18,574 bases of DNA from Candidatus Omnitrophica bacterium UBA6233 (GCA_002440965.1 DJWJ01000004.1:1-18574); one strand, 5' to 3'. Counted from the stretch's first letter, positions 1-7,597 are shown. Numbers and translations: made by a program. The notes: a model not told the origin generated them from the sequence alone.

Positions 1-43
1 TAAGGATCTATGGTATCATTCCCAAGTATTGAGGAATAATTCA

Positions 44-78
44 TTGATTTTAATAATCAGTTCCTATATAATAATTTA
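44..78 (+). promoter_or_regulatory. Putative sigma70-type promoter of bamA, predicting a leaderless transcript
   Basis: TTGATT (44-49) and a perfect TATAAT (67-72) are separated by 17 nt. Normal spacing from the -10 box puts the transcription start at about 79, which is the A of the bamA ATG. No Shine-Dalgarno sequence precedes that ATG, which fits a leaderless mRNA. This is seen from hexamer matches only; the start site is inferred. Confidence 0.5.
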
Positions 79-2448
79 ATGCGTAAAATATTACTTACCT
101 TATTTGCGGCGTTTTTCATTTTTTCCTTCCGGTTTGACCTGTTTGCGGACGAAGATTCCAAAACTACCCCCAATGAAGAACCTGTAAGATTGGTTACGGC
201 CCTGGAAGTTAAAGGCAATAAGTCCATAAGCACCAATACTATTGCTTCCAAGATGAAAACCCGCGTTGGTTCTGCTTATCAGGAAAATGTCGCCAGCGAT
301 GATTTGAAAAGGCTTTATCTTCTGAATTTTTTCAGCGATATAAAAATAGAAACCGAAAGTTATAAAGACGGCATCAAGGTAATAGTGGTGGTAGTGGAGA
401 GGCCGATGATCGAGAAGATTACATTCTCCGGAATACAGCGCATTACTATGAAAGACGAAAAGCTGAAACTCCAGCTTAAGTCCCGGGAAGGCCAGTATCT
501 TGATTATCCTACTCTTAAAGATGATGTCGGCGTGTTGAAGAAAATGTATGAGAAGATGGGTTTTAGCGCCGCAGAGATCAGCTATAATATCGTTACTAAC
601 GCCGAAACGAATAAGGTTAATATAGATTTCAATGTGGTGGAAGGCGGCAGGGTGCGCATAAAAGATATAATTATCGAAGGGAACAAGGAATTTACCCAAG
701 GCCGTATATTAAAACTCCTTAAGACTAAACGCGCCTGGTTTTTTAACGCGGGCGTCCTGAAGGAAGACGTGTTGAAGGAGGATATGCAGCGCATAAAGTC
801 ATTCTATAGCAAGAATGGTTTTATCGATGTCGCGGTTAGCTATGAAGTCAAGCCCGACCCTAAAAAGCCGTTTTTATTATATGTATATATCAAAATATCC
901 GAGGGCAAAAAATATCTGGTCGGAAACGTAATTATTCAGGGAAATAAGGATATAGGGGAAAAAGAAATCCTTATGCGCCTGAAAGAGTGCGTGTCGGGAA
1001 AAGTCTTTAGCGATGACAGTATGAAACAGGATGTGGCTAATATTCAGGGGCTTTATTTCGACAGGGGGTATATTTCGGCGCAGGTGCAGAATACCACTTC
1101 TTTGAATAAGGAGACGCACCGCGTGGATATACTTTATAATATCGTCGAAAATCAGGTAACCTTTGTCGATAAGATAAAGATTCGCGGAAATGTGAAAACT
1201 AAAGATATAGTTATCCGCAGGGAATTGCGTATTCATCCCGGAGACAGGTTTGATGGCGAAAAATTAAGGCGGAGTAAAGAGCGCTTGCAGAATTTGGGGT
1301 TTTTCGAGGATGTCAGTTATGATACCGAAGAGGCCCAGACGCAGGCCCCCAACCAGAAGAATTTGGTTGTTGACGTAAAAGAATCCAAGACCGGTTCTTT
1401 TAGTTTTGGCGGCGGCTACAGCACGGTTGATTCTCTTGTCGGGTTCATCGAGATAGAGCAGAAGAATTTCGATTGGAAAAACTGGCCTTATTTTACCGGC
1501 GCCGGGCAGAATTTGAAAGTGCGCGCGTCAGTCGGTTCCATAACTTCCGGGGCAGAATTAAGTTTTACCGAACCGTGGCTTTTTGACTATCCGATATCTT
1601 TTGGTTTCGACGCTTATAAGCGCACGCATGAAAAAGATACCGATGTAGGTTATGGCTATGATGAGGATGTAGTAGGAGGGGATTTGCGTTTAGGCAAGGA
1701 ACTATCGGAGTACGTCAGAGCGGACATAGTTTACCGGTTGGATAATATCAAGATTAGCAATATAGATAGCAACGCCACAGATCTTTTATCGGAAGAAGGC
1801 ACTAATACTATAAGCAGCATAACTCCAGCTGTCACTTTTGACAACCGGGATAGTGTTTTTGAACCCCGTAAGGGAAATCTTGTTACCGGTTCAATCGAAC
1901 TTGCGGGCGGCCCGTTGCAGGGAGATAAGAGTTACTGGAAGTTTTTTACCCGGGCAAGCCATTTTTTCCCGATGCCCCGCAACGCTTCTCTGGAAATACG
2001 GGCAAGGGTGGGTTTGGCCGATTCTTACGGTGACAGCGACCACGTGCCAATTTACGAAAGGTTCTTTGCCGGCGGCGCCTATACCATAAGAGGCTACGAA
2101 GAAAGGTCTGTCGGCCCTGTTGACCCGTCGACTAATGATCCTGTCGGCGGTAACTCCATGCTGATAGGTAATATAGAATATCTTTACCCGTTGTTTGGTT
2201 TCCTTAAGGTGGCTGCTTTCTGCGATATCGGTAATGTTTGGCAAAAAATTGGCGATATAGCTTCGAATAAGAATGCCAATGACGTAACTAACAGCGGCGG
2301 TTTTAAAACCGGCGTGGGCATTGGTTTTCGCGTCAGGACTCCTATAGGCCCGGTAATGCTGGATTACGGTATTCCGATGAGTAAGGCTTCCGGTAAGGAC
2401 TCAAGAGGCAACGGCAGGTTCCACTTTAGCGTAAGTAATTCTTTTTAA
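79..2448 (+). CDS. bamA: Outer membrane protein assembly factor BamA (Omp85 family)
   Basis: This is the central subunit of the beta-barrel assembly machine, which folds outer-membrane proteins into the outer membrane. At 789 residues it has the usual family length. Residues 1-23 are a signal peptide (basic start, hydrophobic core, cleavage likely after LFA). Residues ~40-425 hold tandem POTRA repeats; several begin with the typical pattern of a hydrophobic strand followed by a G-N turn (KGNKSI, EGNKEF, QGNKDI, RGNVKT). From ~440 comes the Omp85 barrel, with the conserved lid-loop RGY at 671-673 and a terminal Phe typical of the beta-signal. It heads an envelope operon with skp and the lpx genes, a common bacterial order. 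The ATG at 79 has no Shine-Dalgarno sequence but lies at the predicted transcription start. The family call is firm; the exact number of POTRA domains (expected five) was not computed. Confidence 0.96.
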   Translation: MRKILLTLFAAFFIFSFRFDLFADEDSKTTPNEEPVRLVTALEVKGNKSISTNTIASKMKTRVGSAYQENVASDDLKRLYLLNFFSDIKIETESYKDGIKVIVVVVERPMIEKITFSGIQRITMKDEKLKLQLKSREGQYLDYPTLKDDVGVLKKMYEKMGFSAAEISYNIVTNAETNKVNIDFNVVEGGRVRIKDIIIEGNKEFTQGRILKLLKTKRAWFFNAGVLKEDVLKEDMQRIKSFYSKNGFIDVAVSYEVKPDPKKPFLLYVYIKISEGKKYLVGNVIIQGNKDIGEKEILMRLKECVSGKVFSDDSMKQDVANIQGLYFDRGYISAQVQNTTSLNKETHRVDILYNIVENQVTFVDKIKIRGNVKTKDIVIRRELRIHPGDRFDGEKLRRSKERLQNLGFFEDVSYDTEEAQTQAPNQKNLVVDVKESKTGSFSFGGGYSTVDSLVGFIEIEQKNFDWKNWPYFTGAGQNLKVRASVGSITSGAELSFTEPWLFDYPISFGFDAYKRTHEKDTDVGYGYDEDVVGGDLRLGKELSEYVRADIVYRLDNIKISNIDSNATDLLSEEGTNTISSITPAVTFDNRDSVFEPRKGNLVTGSIELAGGPLQGDKSYWKFFTRASHFFPMPRNASLEIRARVGLADSYGDSDHVPIYERFFAGGAYTIRGYEERSVGPVDPSTNDPVGGNSMLIGNIEYLYPLFGFLKVAAFCDIGNVWQKIGDIASNKNANDVTNSGGFKTGVGIGFRVRTPIGPVMLDYGIPMSKASGKDSRGNGRFHFSVSNSF

Positions 2449-2451
2449 AAC

Positions 2452-2497
2452 AGGGACGGTTCTATTCTTTATGGTCATTTAGCATAGAACCGTCCCT
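2452..2497. repeat. REP-like inverted repeat between bamA and skp
   Basis: Perfect 14-bp arms, AGGGACGGTTCTAT (2452-2465) and its complement (2484-2497), enclose an 18-nt loop. No T-run follows, so it is not a standard intrinsic terminator. The core GGGACGGTTCT / AGAACCGTCCC resembles a dispersed palindromic motif I recall from many environmental bacterial genomes. Only one copy is visible in this window, so dispersal is inferred. Confidence 0.7.
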
Positions 2498-2522
2498 AAA
2501 TTAGATAAAAGGAGGAAGTAAA

Positions 2523-3023
2523 ATGAAGAAGTTGCTGGTGGTTTTGTGCGGAGTTTTGTTAAGTGTTTTTGTTTTGACGGCAGCGGCCCAGGCGGCGGAT
2601 AAGATTGCTTTTGTGAATTTGGCCCGCGCTTTTAGCGAATATTCCAAAACAAAAGATTTTGATAAAACTCTGACCGAAAAAGAAAAAAATTATACTGCTG
2701 AAAGAGACAAAAAGCTTAATGAGTTCAATGCCCTTAAGGATAAATTCAGCATTTTAAGCGATAAAGAAAAAGAAGCAAAAAAAGGCGAACTGGAAAATAA
2801 GGCCAAGGCGATAAAAGATTTTATCTCCCAGAGAGAGGGAGAATTGCGCAAGGAACAGGAAGATAAAATGAAGGAAGTCCTGAAAGATATAGAATCGACG
2901 GTAAAGTCCTACGCGGAAAAAGAAGGTTATGCAATGGTATTCAATGATCGCGTATTGGTTTATCAGGGAAAAAATCTGGATATCACGGATCAGATTGTCG
3001 GCATATTAAATAAAAAGAAATAA
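2523..3023 (+). CDS. skp: OmpH/Skp-family periplasmic chaperone
   Basis: This periplasmic holdase carries unfolded outer-membrane proteins to the BAM complex. Its 166 residues match the family. A signal peptide (MKKLLVV... ending in AQAAD, cleavage around residue 24) is followed by the typical 'IAFVNLARAF' strand. A long charged, Lys/Glu-rich alpha-helical region (~40-130), which would form the coiled-coil tentacles, comes next, then a short C-terminal strand (YAMVFNDRVLVYQ). GGAGG at 2511-2515 sits 7 nt before the ATG. Position between bamA and lpxD is the classical one. Sequence conservation in this family is low, so the call rests on architecture plus neighbours. Confidence 0.9.
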   Translation: MKKLLVVLCGVLLSVFVLTAAAQAADKIAFVNLARAFSEYSKTKDFDKTLTEKEKNYTAERDKKLNEFNALKDKFSILSDKEKEAKKGELENKAKAIKDFISQREGELRKEQEDKMKEVLKDIESTVKSYAEKEGYAMVFNDRVLVYQGKNLDITDQIVGILNKKK

Positions 3024-3032
3024 AACAAAAAA

Positions 3033-3058
3033 GGTATCGCCTGTTGGGCTGCGATGCC
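3033..3058 (+). other. Small hairpin between skp and lpxD
   Basis: An 8-bp stem (GGTATCGC at 3033-3040, GCGATGCC at 3051-3058, one G-U pair) closes a 10-nt loop. No U-tract follows, so it could be an attenuating or mRNA-stabilising structure rather than a terminator. Function is unknown. Confidence 0.4.
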
Positions 3059-3082
3059 GAATGACAATTGGCATAATATATA

Positions 3083-4126
3083 ATGCGTAAGACCCTAAGG
3101 GAGATTGCTCAGGTTATAGAGGGCGATGTTAAGGGAGACGCGGATGTTGTGATTACCGGTATTTCCGGTATAAAGGAAGCGGCTTCCGGAGACATCACTT
3201 TCTTAGCTAATCCTAAATATTCCCCGCTTTTAGCTACGACATCCGCCTCGGCAGTCATAGTTTCTAAGGAGATGGAAATTCCTCCTGCTAAGAATTTTAT
3301 CCGCGTTGCCAACCCGTCATTGGCTTTTGCCAAAGTTATTTCGTTAATGAATCCCGATGAGGCAGGGCATTTTAAAGGCATTCATTCAAGCGCTTTATTG
3401 GGTAAAGGTGTTAAATTAGGCAAGAATGCCGCAATAGGGGCATATGTAGTCATTGAAGACGACGCTGAAATCGGGGATAATTCGGTAATTTATCCGGGAT
3501 GTTTTATCGGGCGGATGACGAAAATAGGCAGCGATACCCTGATACATCCCAATGTTTCCATTCGCGAGCGGGTAGCGGTAGGCAGCCGGGTAATTATTCA
3601 CAGCGGGACGGTAATAGGTTCGGATGGGTTTGGTTTTGTGGAGGTTGACGGCAGGCAGCATAAGATTCCGCAGGTGGGCACCGTTGAGATCGCAGACGAT
3701 GTCGAAATCGGCGCCAATGTTACTATTGACCGGGCCAGATTTAACAAAACAATTATCGGCCGGGGGACAAAAATCGATAATCTTGTCCAGATTGCCCATA
3801 ATGTAGTTATAGGCGAAAATTGCCTGATTGTAGCCCAGGTTGGAATATCGGGTTCGACCGTAATCGGAAACAACGTAATCTTGGCCGGGCAAGCCGGGTT
3901 AGTCGGGCACATTACCGTCGGTGATAATGCGATAGTTACCGCCCAGTCAGGCGTAAGTAAATCCATTCCCGCGGGCGCTATGTTTTCCGGATATCCTGCG
4001 CGGCCGTTCCTGGAAAATCAGAAATCGCACGCCTACGTGCATAATCTGCCGAAGATGTTTGATTTGGTAAAAGAATTAAAAAAGAGAATTGAAGAATTAG
4101 AAACTAAATTGAAAAGTAAAGAATAG
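3083..4126 (+). CDS. lpxD: UDP-3-O-acylglucosamine N-acyltransferase LpxD
   Basis: LpxD transfers a 3-hydroxyacyl chain from ACP to the 2-amino group of UDP-3-O-acylglucosamine, the third step of lipid A synthesis. The 347 residues compare with 341 in E. coli. Residues 1-100 form the N-terminal uridine-binding domain. Residues ~100-310 are hexapeptide repeats of the left-handed beta-helix (LGKGVKLGKNAAIG, DDVEIGANVTID). The C-terminal helix (KELKKRIEELETKL) ends the protein. The catalytic His of the family is H239 in the IAHNVVIG segment, the same number as in E. coli. There is no clear Shine-Dalgarno sequence before the ATG; an AT-rich CATAAT lies at 3072-3077. It is followed by the next lpx gene after a repeat-bearing gap. 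Confidence 0.96.
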   Translation: MRKTLREIAQVIEGDVKGDADVVITGISGIKEAASGDITFLANPKYSPLLATTSASAVIVSKEMEIPPAKNFIRVANPSLAFAKVISLMNPDEAGHFKGIHSSALLGKGVKLGKNAAIGAYVVIEDDAEIGDNSVIYPGCFIGRMTKIGSDTLIHPNVSIRERVAVGSRVIIHSGTVIGSDGFGFVEVDGRQHKIPQVGTVEIADDVEIGANVTIDRARFNKTIIGRGTKIDNLVQIAHNVVIGENCLIVAQVGISGSTVIGNNVILAGQAGLVGHITVGDNAIVTAQSGVSKSIPAGAMFSGYPARPFLENQKSHAYVHNLPKMFDLVKELKKRIEELETKLKSKE

Positions 4127-4129
4127 TTC

Positions 4130-4265
4130 TGTTAATGACAAATGACAAAATTCAAAATCCAAAATAAATTCAAAACCTAAATTTCAAAACAAACGTTTTG
4201 TTATTTGGTATTTGTCATTTAGATTTATTTTGAATTTTGTGCTTTGATATTTGAAATTATCGTTA
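4130..4265. repeat. AT-rich imperfect inverted repeat with internal ~18-nt direct repeats
   Basis: ACAAAATTCAAAA (4145-4157) is exactly complementary to 4228-4240, and the flanks pair imperfectly around a near-palindrome AAACGTTT. Within the left half, AAATTCAAAA recurs at 4148 and 4166, and a variant (AATTTCAAAA) at about 4180, giving a period of 14 to 18 nt. The stretch fills the 161-nt lpxD-lpxC gap. It looks like a miniature dispersed element. No second copy exists in the window to prove that. Confidence 0.6.
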
Positions 4266-4287
4266 ATTATTCTAGAGCAATATAATT

Positions 4288-5583
4288 ATGAGTAAGCAAA
4301 AGACAATCGCAAAAGAGATCAGTTTCAGCGGCATAGGTTTGCATACCGGGAATAAATCCAGCGTTACCTTGAAACCGGCGCCGGCTGATACCGGGGTTAT
4401 TTTTGTGCGTAAGGATTTGGCCGGATTTCCTCAAATCAAGGCTTGCGTGGAAAATATGGTTCCGGCTGAAAAAATGCCGCGGCGCACTTCTATCGAAAGC
4501 GGCTCCGCGTGCGTGCAGACAATCGAGCATCTTATGGCGGCATTGTCGGGTTTAGGCATCGATAATTTATATATTGAGTTGGATAATAATGAATTGCCGG
4601 GTTTGGATGGGAGCAGCCTCAGTTATGTGGAGTTTATTGAACAGGCGGGCATCAGGGAATTAGACAGGGAACAGAATGTGTTTTCTATCAGAGAACCGAT
4701 CAGGATAGAGGAAGGCGGCGCTTCCATTGTAATTGAGCCTGCTGGCGAGTTTAGGATTTCTTATACTCTTGATTATGCCAAGTCGCTGCCTGAAATCGAA
4801 TTTATAGATTTGTTGGTTAATCCGGAAAACTTCAAGCAAGAAATAGCTCCTGCCCGCACCTTTTGCCTTGAGAGTGAAAGCGTTGAATTGAAGCGCCAGG
4901 GGCTTGGGTTGGGGGCAAATTATGAGAATACTCTTGTTTTGGATAAAGCCGGGCAGGTAATCAAGAACAAGATGCGTTTTGCCGACGAAGCTGTCAGGCA
5001 TAAAGTCCTGGATTTGATGGGGGATTTGTTTTTACTGGGGTTTCCCTTAAAGGCGCATATCAAGGCTTTGAAAAGCGGGCATTCGTTTAACCTGAAGTTG
5101 ATAAGTAAAATAGCCGAACAAAGGAAGAAAAATTCTATGAAAACAGAAAGTGGCGTTTTAGAAGTGACCGATATAATGAAAATTATTCCGCATAGGGAAC
5201 CGTTTTTGTTTGTGGATAGGATTACTTCGATTGAATATGGCAAACGGGCAACCGGCATAAAGAACGTGACTATCAACGATTATTTTTTCAAAGGGCATTT
5301 TCCGGGAAGGCCGGTTATGCCCGGAGTGCTTATCGTCGAAGCAATGGCCCAGGTGGGGGCGGTAATGCTGCTTGCCTCCGATGAATATAAGGGTAAATTA
5401 GCGTTTTTTATGTCGATTGATAACGTGAAATTCCGCAAGCCTGTTGTTCCGGGCGATCAATTGGTTTTTGAAGTTGAAACAGTAAAAGTAAAGTCTAAAA
5501 TAGGCCAAGTGCGCGGCAAGGCCATGGTGGATGGGAAGGTTGTGGCGGAAGCCGACTTTGTTTGCGCTTTGGTGGAGAATTAA
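4288..5583 (+). CDS. lpxC/fabZ: Bifunctional LpxC (UDP-3-O-acyl-GlcNAc deacetylase) - FabZ (3-hydroxyacyl-ACP dehydratase)
   Basis: Two complete enzymes lie in one 431-residue chain. Residues 1-~280 are LpxC, the committed zinc-dependent deacetylase of lipid A synthesis. H81 (IEHLMAAL), H238 and D242 (RHKVLDLMGD) are the zinc ligands, and H265 (KSGHSFN) is the catalytic His; the last three have the E. coli numbers. Residues ~289-431 are FabZ, the hot-dog dehydratase acting on 3-hydroxyacyl-ACP, with active-site H337 (FFKGHFPGRPVMPG) and E351 (LIVEAMAQ). The two are joined by a short Lys-rich linker. LpxC-FabZ fusions are known from Bacteroidota, Chlorobi and some other diderms. The two activities compete for or share the hydroxyacyl-ACP pool. 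The start has no Shine-Dalgarno sequence; TATAAT at 4281-4286 ends 1 nt before the ATG. The next gene follows after 8 nt. Confidence 0.97.
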   Translation: MSKQKTIAKEISFSGIGLHTGNKSSVTLKPAPADTGVIFVRKDLAGFPQIKACVENMVPAEKMPRRTSIESGSACVQTIEHLMAALSGLGIDNLYIELDNNELPGLDGSSLSYVEFIEQAGIRELDREQNVFSIREPIRIEEGGASIVIEPAGEFRISYTLDYAKSLPEIEFIDLLVNPENFKQEIAPARTFCLESESVELKRQGLGLGANYENTLVLDKAGQVIKNKMRFADEAVRHKVLDLMGDLFLLGFPLKAHIKALKSGHSFNLKLISKIAEQRKKNSMKTESGVLEVTDIMKIIPHREPFLFVDRITSIEYGKRATGIKNVTINDYFFKGHFPGRPVMPGVLIVEAMAQVGAVMLLASDEYKGKLAFFMSIDNVKFRKPVVPGDQLVFEVETVKVKSKIGQVRGKAMVDGKVVAEADFVCALVEN

Positions 5584-5591
5584 AGGATAAA

Positions 5592-6374
5592 ATGCCAATA
5601 CACAGTACAGCTTTAGTTTCCAAAAACGCTAAAATCGGGGATAATGTTGCAATCGGGCCTTACGCGGTTATTGGGGACGAAGTAGTTATCGGCGCAGGGA
5701 CTAAAATCGGGAATCACTGCGTTGTCGAGGGCAACACCGTCATCGGCAAAAATTGCGATATATTTACCGGCGCGGTCATCGGCTCCCGGCCGCAGGATTT
5801 GAAATATAAGGGTGAAAAGGTGTATCTGGAGATCGGGGATAATAATATTATCCGCGAATATTGCACTTTTAATCCCGGAACCGAAGACGGCGGTAAAACT
5901 ATAGTAGGAAGCGGCAATTTAATAATGGCGTATTCCCATGTGGCCCATGACTGCCGGGTTGGAAATAACTGCGTTTTGGCTAACGGCGCTACCCTAGCCG
6001 GCCACGTTACTATCGAAGACAAAGCAGTTATCGGCGGGCTGGTAGCTATTCATCAATTTGTCAGGGTTGGCATGCTTTCTATTATCGGCGGCTGTTCTAA
6101 AGTGGTTCAGGATATCCCTCCGTATTCGACCTGTGACGGCCATCCTGCGGCAGTGTTTGGCTTAAACCTGATAGGTTTACGCCGCCATAATGTTCCCAAA
6201 GAATCGATTGGTCTGCTTGATGATGCTTTCAGGATACTTTTTAGTTCCGGGCTCTCTATTAAACATGCTTTGGAGAAATTAACCAAGGAAGTCAAATTAA
6301 CATCCGAAGTCGCATACCTCGTTGAATTTATCAAAAAAACAGAGCGCGGAATTTCGCGTTCCTGCCGAAAATAG
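5592..6374 (+). CDS. lpxA: UDP-N-acetylglucosamine O-acyltransferase LpxA
   Basis: LpxA catalyses the first acylation of UDP-GlcNAc in lipid A synthesis, using 3-hydroxyacyl-ACP. The protein has 260 residues, close to E. coli's 262. Hexapeptide repeats start at once (STALVSKNAKIGDNVAIGPYAVIG) and run to ~190, followed by an alpha-helical C-terminal domain. The family catalytic His is H119 (SHVAHDCRVG), equivalent to E. coli H125; the GHPAAVFGLN segment is also typical. The ATG at 5592 with AGGA at 5584-5587 is chosen over an upstream in-frame TTG (5562) inside fabZ, because family proteins begin M-I/P-H. It lies 8 nt after lpxC/fabZ and 2 nt before lpxI, so it is clearly co-transcribed. Confidence 0.96.
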   Translation: MPIHSTALVSKNAKIGDNVAIGPYAVIGDEVVIGAGTKIGNHCVVEGNTVIGKNCDIFTGAVIGSRPQDLKYKGEKVYLEIGDNNIIREYCTFNPGTEDGGKTIVGSGNLIMAYSHVAHDCRVGNNCVLANGATLAGHVTIEDKAVIGGLVAIHQFVRVGMLSIIGGCSKVVQDIPPYSTCDGHPAAVFGLNLIGLRRHNVPKESIGLLDDAFRILFSSGLSIKHALEKLTKEVKLTSEVAYLVEFIKKTERGISRSCRK

Positions 6375-6376
6375 CG

Positions 6377-7177
6377 ATGGAAAAAATAGGAATAATTGCC
6401 GGAAACAGAAAATTCCCCCTTTTATTTTGCGAAGCTGCCCGGGAAAAAGGATTTTCTGTCGTGGCTATAGCGATAAAAGGAGACACTTCAGCTAGAATAA
6501 AGAGGCTGGCGGATAAGGTGTATTGGCTTAATCTGTCGGAGTTCAAACGACTCTTCGGGATATTCGCCTCCGAAGGAGTGAAAAAAGTAGTTATGGCCGG
6601 CCAAATCAGCCCTTGGCGGCTCTTTAGCCGGGAAGTTCGGGAAAGTCAGGATATCCAACAGATACTTGCGAGCATAAAGAATAAAAAGGCCGATAGCATA
6701 TTTGGCGCGATTGCCGCCAGGCTCGAGGAAAGCGGTTTGACGCTTTTAGATTCTTCTACTTTTTGCGAGAACTTGCTGGTAAAAAAAGGCGCGCTTACAA
6801 CCGGTAAACTCAATCAGGAAGTTTTAGAGGATATTAATTTCGGATTTGATTTAGCCAAATCAGTAGCCGCGTTGGATATCGGCCAGACAGTGGCAGTTAA
6901 AGCCAAGGCGGTTGTTGCGGTAGAAGCCTTGGAGGGGACAGACAGGCTTATCAGGAGAGCGGGAAAGATTGTCCGTGGCGCCACAATAGTCAAGGTGGCT
7001 AAGCCAAAACAGGATATGCGTTTCGATATACCGGTAATAGGATTAAGGACTGTTAAGAATCTGGTTAAGGCAGGAGTAAAATGCCTTGCCGTAGAAGCGG
7101 ATAAGACACTTTTTATCGATCGCGATTCAAGCCTTAAGCTGGCAGAGAAGAAGGGCATTTTAATAACCGGTGTTTAA
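6377..7177 (+). CDS. lpxI: UDP-2,3-diacylglucosamine pyrophosphatase LpxI (DUF1009)
   Basis: LpxI hydrolyses UDP-2,3-diacylglucosamine to lipid X (2,3-diacylglucosamine 1-phosphate) and UMP. It replaces LpxH in Alphaproteobacteria and several other diderms. The 266 residues match the family. The N-terminal domain opens MEKIGIIAGNRKFPLLF, followed by KKVVMAGQISP. The C-terminal domain carries EALEGTDRLIRRAG and KPKQDMRFDIPVIGLRTV. D217 in the last segment probably corresponds to the essential Asp225 of Caulobacter LpxI. The gene begins 2 nt after lpxA's stop. It is the last gene of the lipid A run here; lpxB, often next to lpxI, is not in the window. Confidence 0.93.
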   Translation: MEKIGIIAGNRKFPLLFCEAAREKGFSVVAIAIKGDTSARIKRLADKVYWLNLSEFKRLFGIFASEGVKKVVMAGQISPWRLFSREVRESQDIQQILASIKNKKADSIFGAIAARLEESGLTLLDSSTFCENLLVKKGALTTGKLNQEVLEDINFGFDLAKSVAALDIGQTVAVKAKAVVAVEALEGTDRLIRRAGKIVRGATIVKVAKPKQDMRFDIPVIGLRTVKNLVKAGVKCLAVEADKTLFIDRDSSLKLAEKKGILITGV

Positions 7178-7183
7178 TTTCGC

Positions 7184-7211
7184 TTGACACTTTTTGCCCT
7201 AGGTGTATAAA
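7184..7211 (+). promoter_or_regulatory. Strong sigma70-type promoter
   Basis: A perfect -35 TTGACA (7184-7189) and TATAAA (7206-7211) are 16 nt apart. This gives the small carbohydrate-binding gene at 7235 its own promoter, separate from the lpx operon. It is the best promoter match in the window. Confidence 0.75.
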
Positions 7212-7234
7212 TAAGTTGTAAGAAGGAGGAGGCT

Positions 7235-7510
7235 ATGGCAAGATTAACAGGGTCAAAAACAGTAGAATTCAAGTTTTACGCTCCGAAGGCCAGGAAGGTA
7301 AATTTGGCAGGTTCTTTTAACGGTTGGGATGCTAAAAAGCTGGACGCAAAGTGCGATTCCAAGGGCAACTGGCTGGTAAAGACGAATCTTAAACCCGGCA
7401 GGCACGAATATAAATTTTTGGTTGATGGCGTATGGACAAATGATCCGCGCTGTGCTTCCTGTGTGGCAAATTCTTTCGGCACGCAGAATTGCGTGGTGGA
7501 AGTAAAATAA
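7235..7510 (+). CDS. Free-standing glycogen-binding domain protein (CBM48/AMPK-beta type)
   Basis: This is a 91-residue protein made of a single immunoglobulin-like carbohydrate-binding fold, as found in AMPK-beta subunits and at the start of glycogen branching enzymes. Visible marks are FKFYAPKARKVNLAGSFNGWD (the N-G-W loop that stacks on glucan), a central W in KGNWLVKTNLKPG, and HEYKFLVDGVWTNDP near the end. There is no signal peptide and no catalytic domain, so it should be a cytoplasmic glycogen-binding or adaptor protein. AAGGAGGAGG (7223-7232) is an unusually strong ribosome binding site just before the ATG, and the promoter is near consensus, so high expression is likely. An alpha-glucan phosphorylase is encoded in the same window. 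The partner is unknown. Confidence 0.88.
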   Translation: MARLTGSKTVEFKFYAPKARKVNLAGSFNGWDAKKLDAKCDSKGNWLVKTNLKPGRHEYKFLVDGVWTNDPRCASCVANSFGTQNCVVEVK

Positions 7511-7536
7511 TTGGTTAAAGTCAGAATATAATAATC

Positions 7537-7583
7537 TAGGCGTCTTGAACCCGCTTTTTCTTGCGCGGATATCAGGGCGCCTA
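7537..7583 (+). other. Structured leader or 3' hairpin between the CBM gene and the radical SAM gene
   Basis: TAGGCGTCTTGA (7537-7548) pairs with TCAGGGCGCCTA (7572-7583) over 12 positions (two G-U). An inner CCGC/GCGG pairing sits over a T-rich loop. No T-tract follows. It ends 14 nt before the radical SAM ATG and overlaps no coding sequence. It could protect the abundant CBM mRNA or control the next gene; neither is shown. Confidence 0.5.
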
Positions 7584-7597
7584 ATTCATTAAGGAAT

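Noticed and set aside
3033..3058. Intrinsic terminator after skp
   Set aside because: The hairpin has no following T-run and the operon continues.
3109..4530. Long - strand frames opposite lpxD and lpxC/fabZ
   Set aside because: They are shadows of conserved + strand genes, without ribosome sites or recognisable domains.
5562..5591. Upstream TTG start for LpxA
   Set aside because: It lies in the fabZ coding end. The ATG at 5592 has its own AGGA and matches the family N-terminus.
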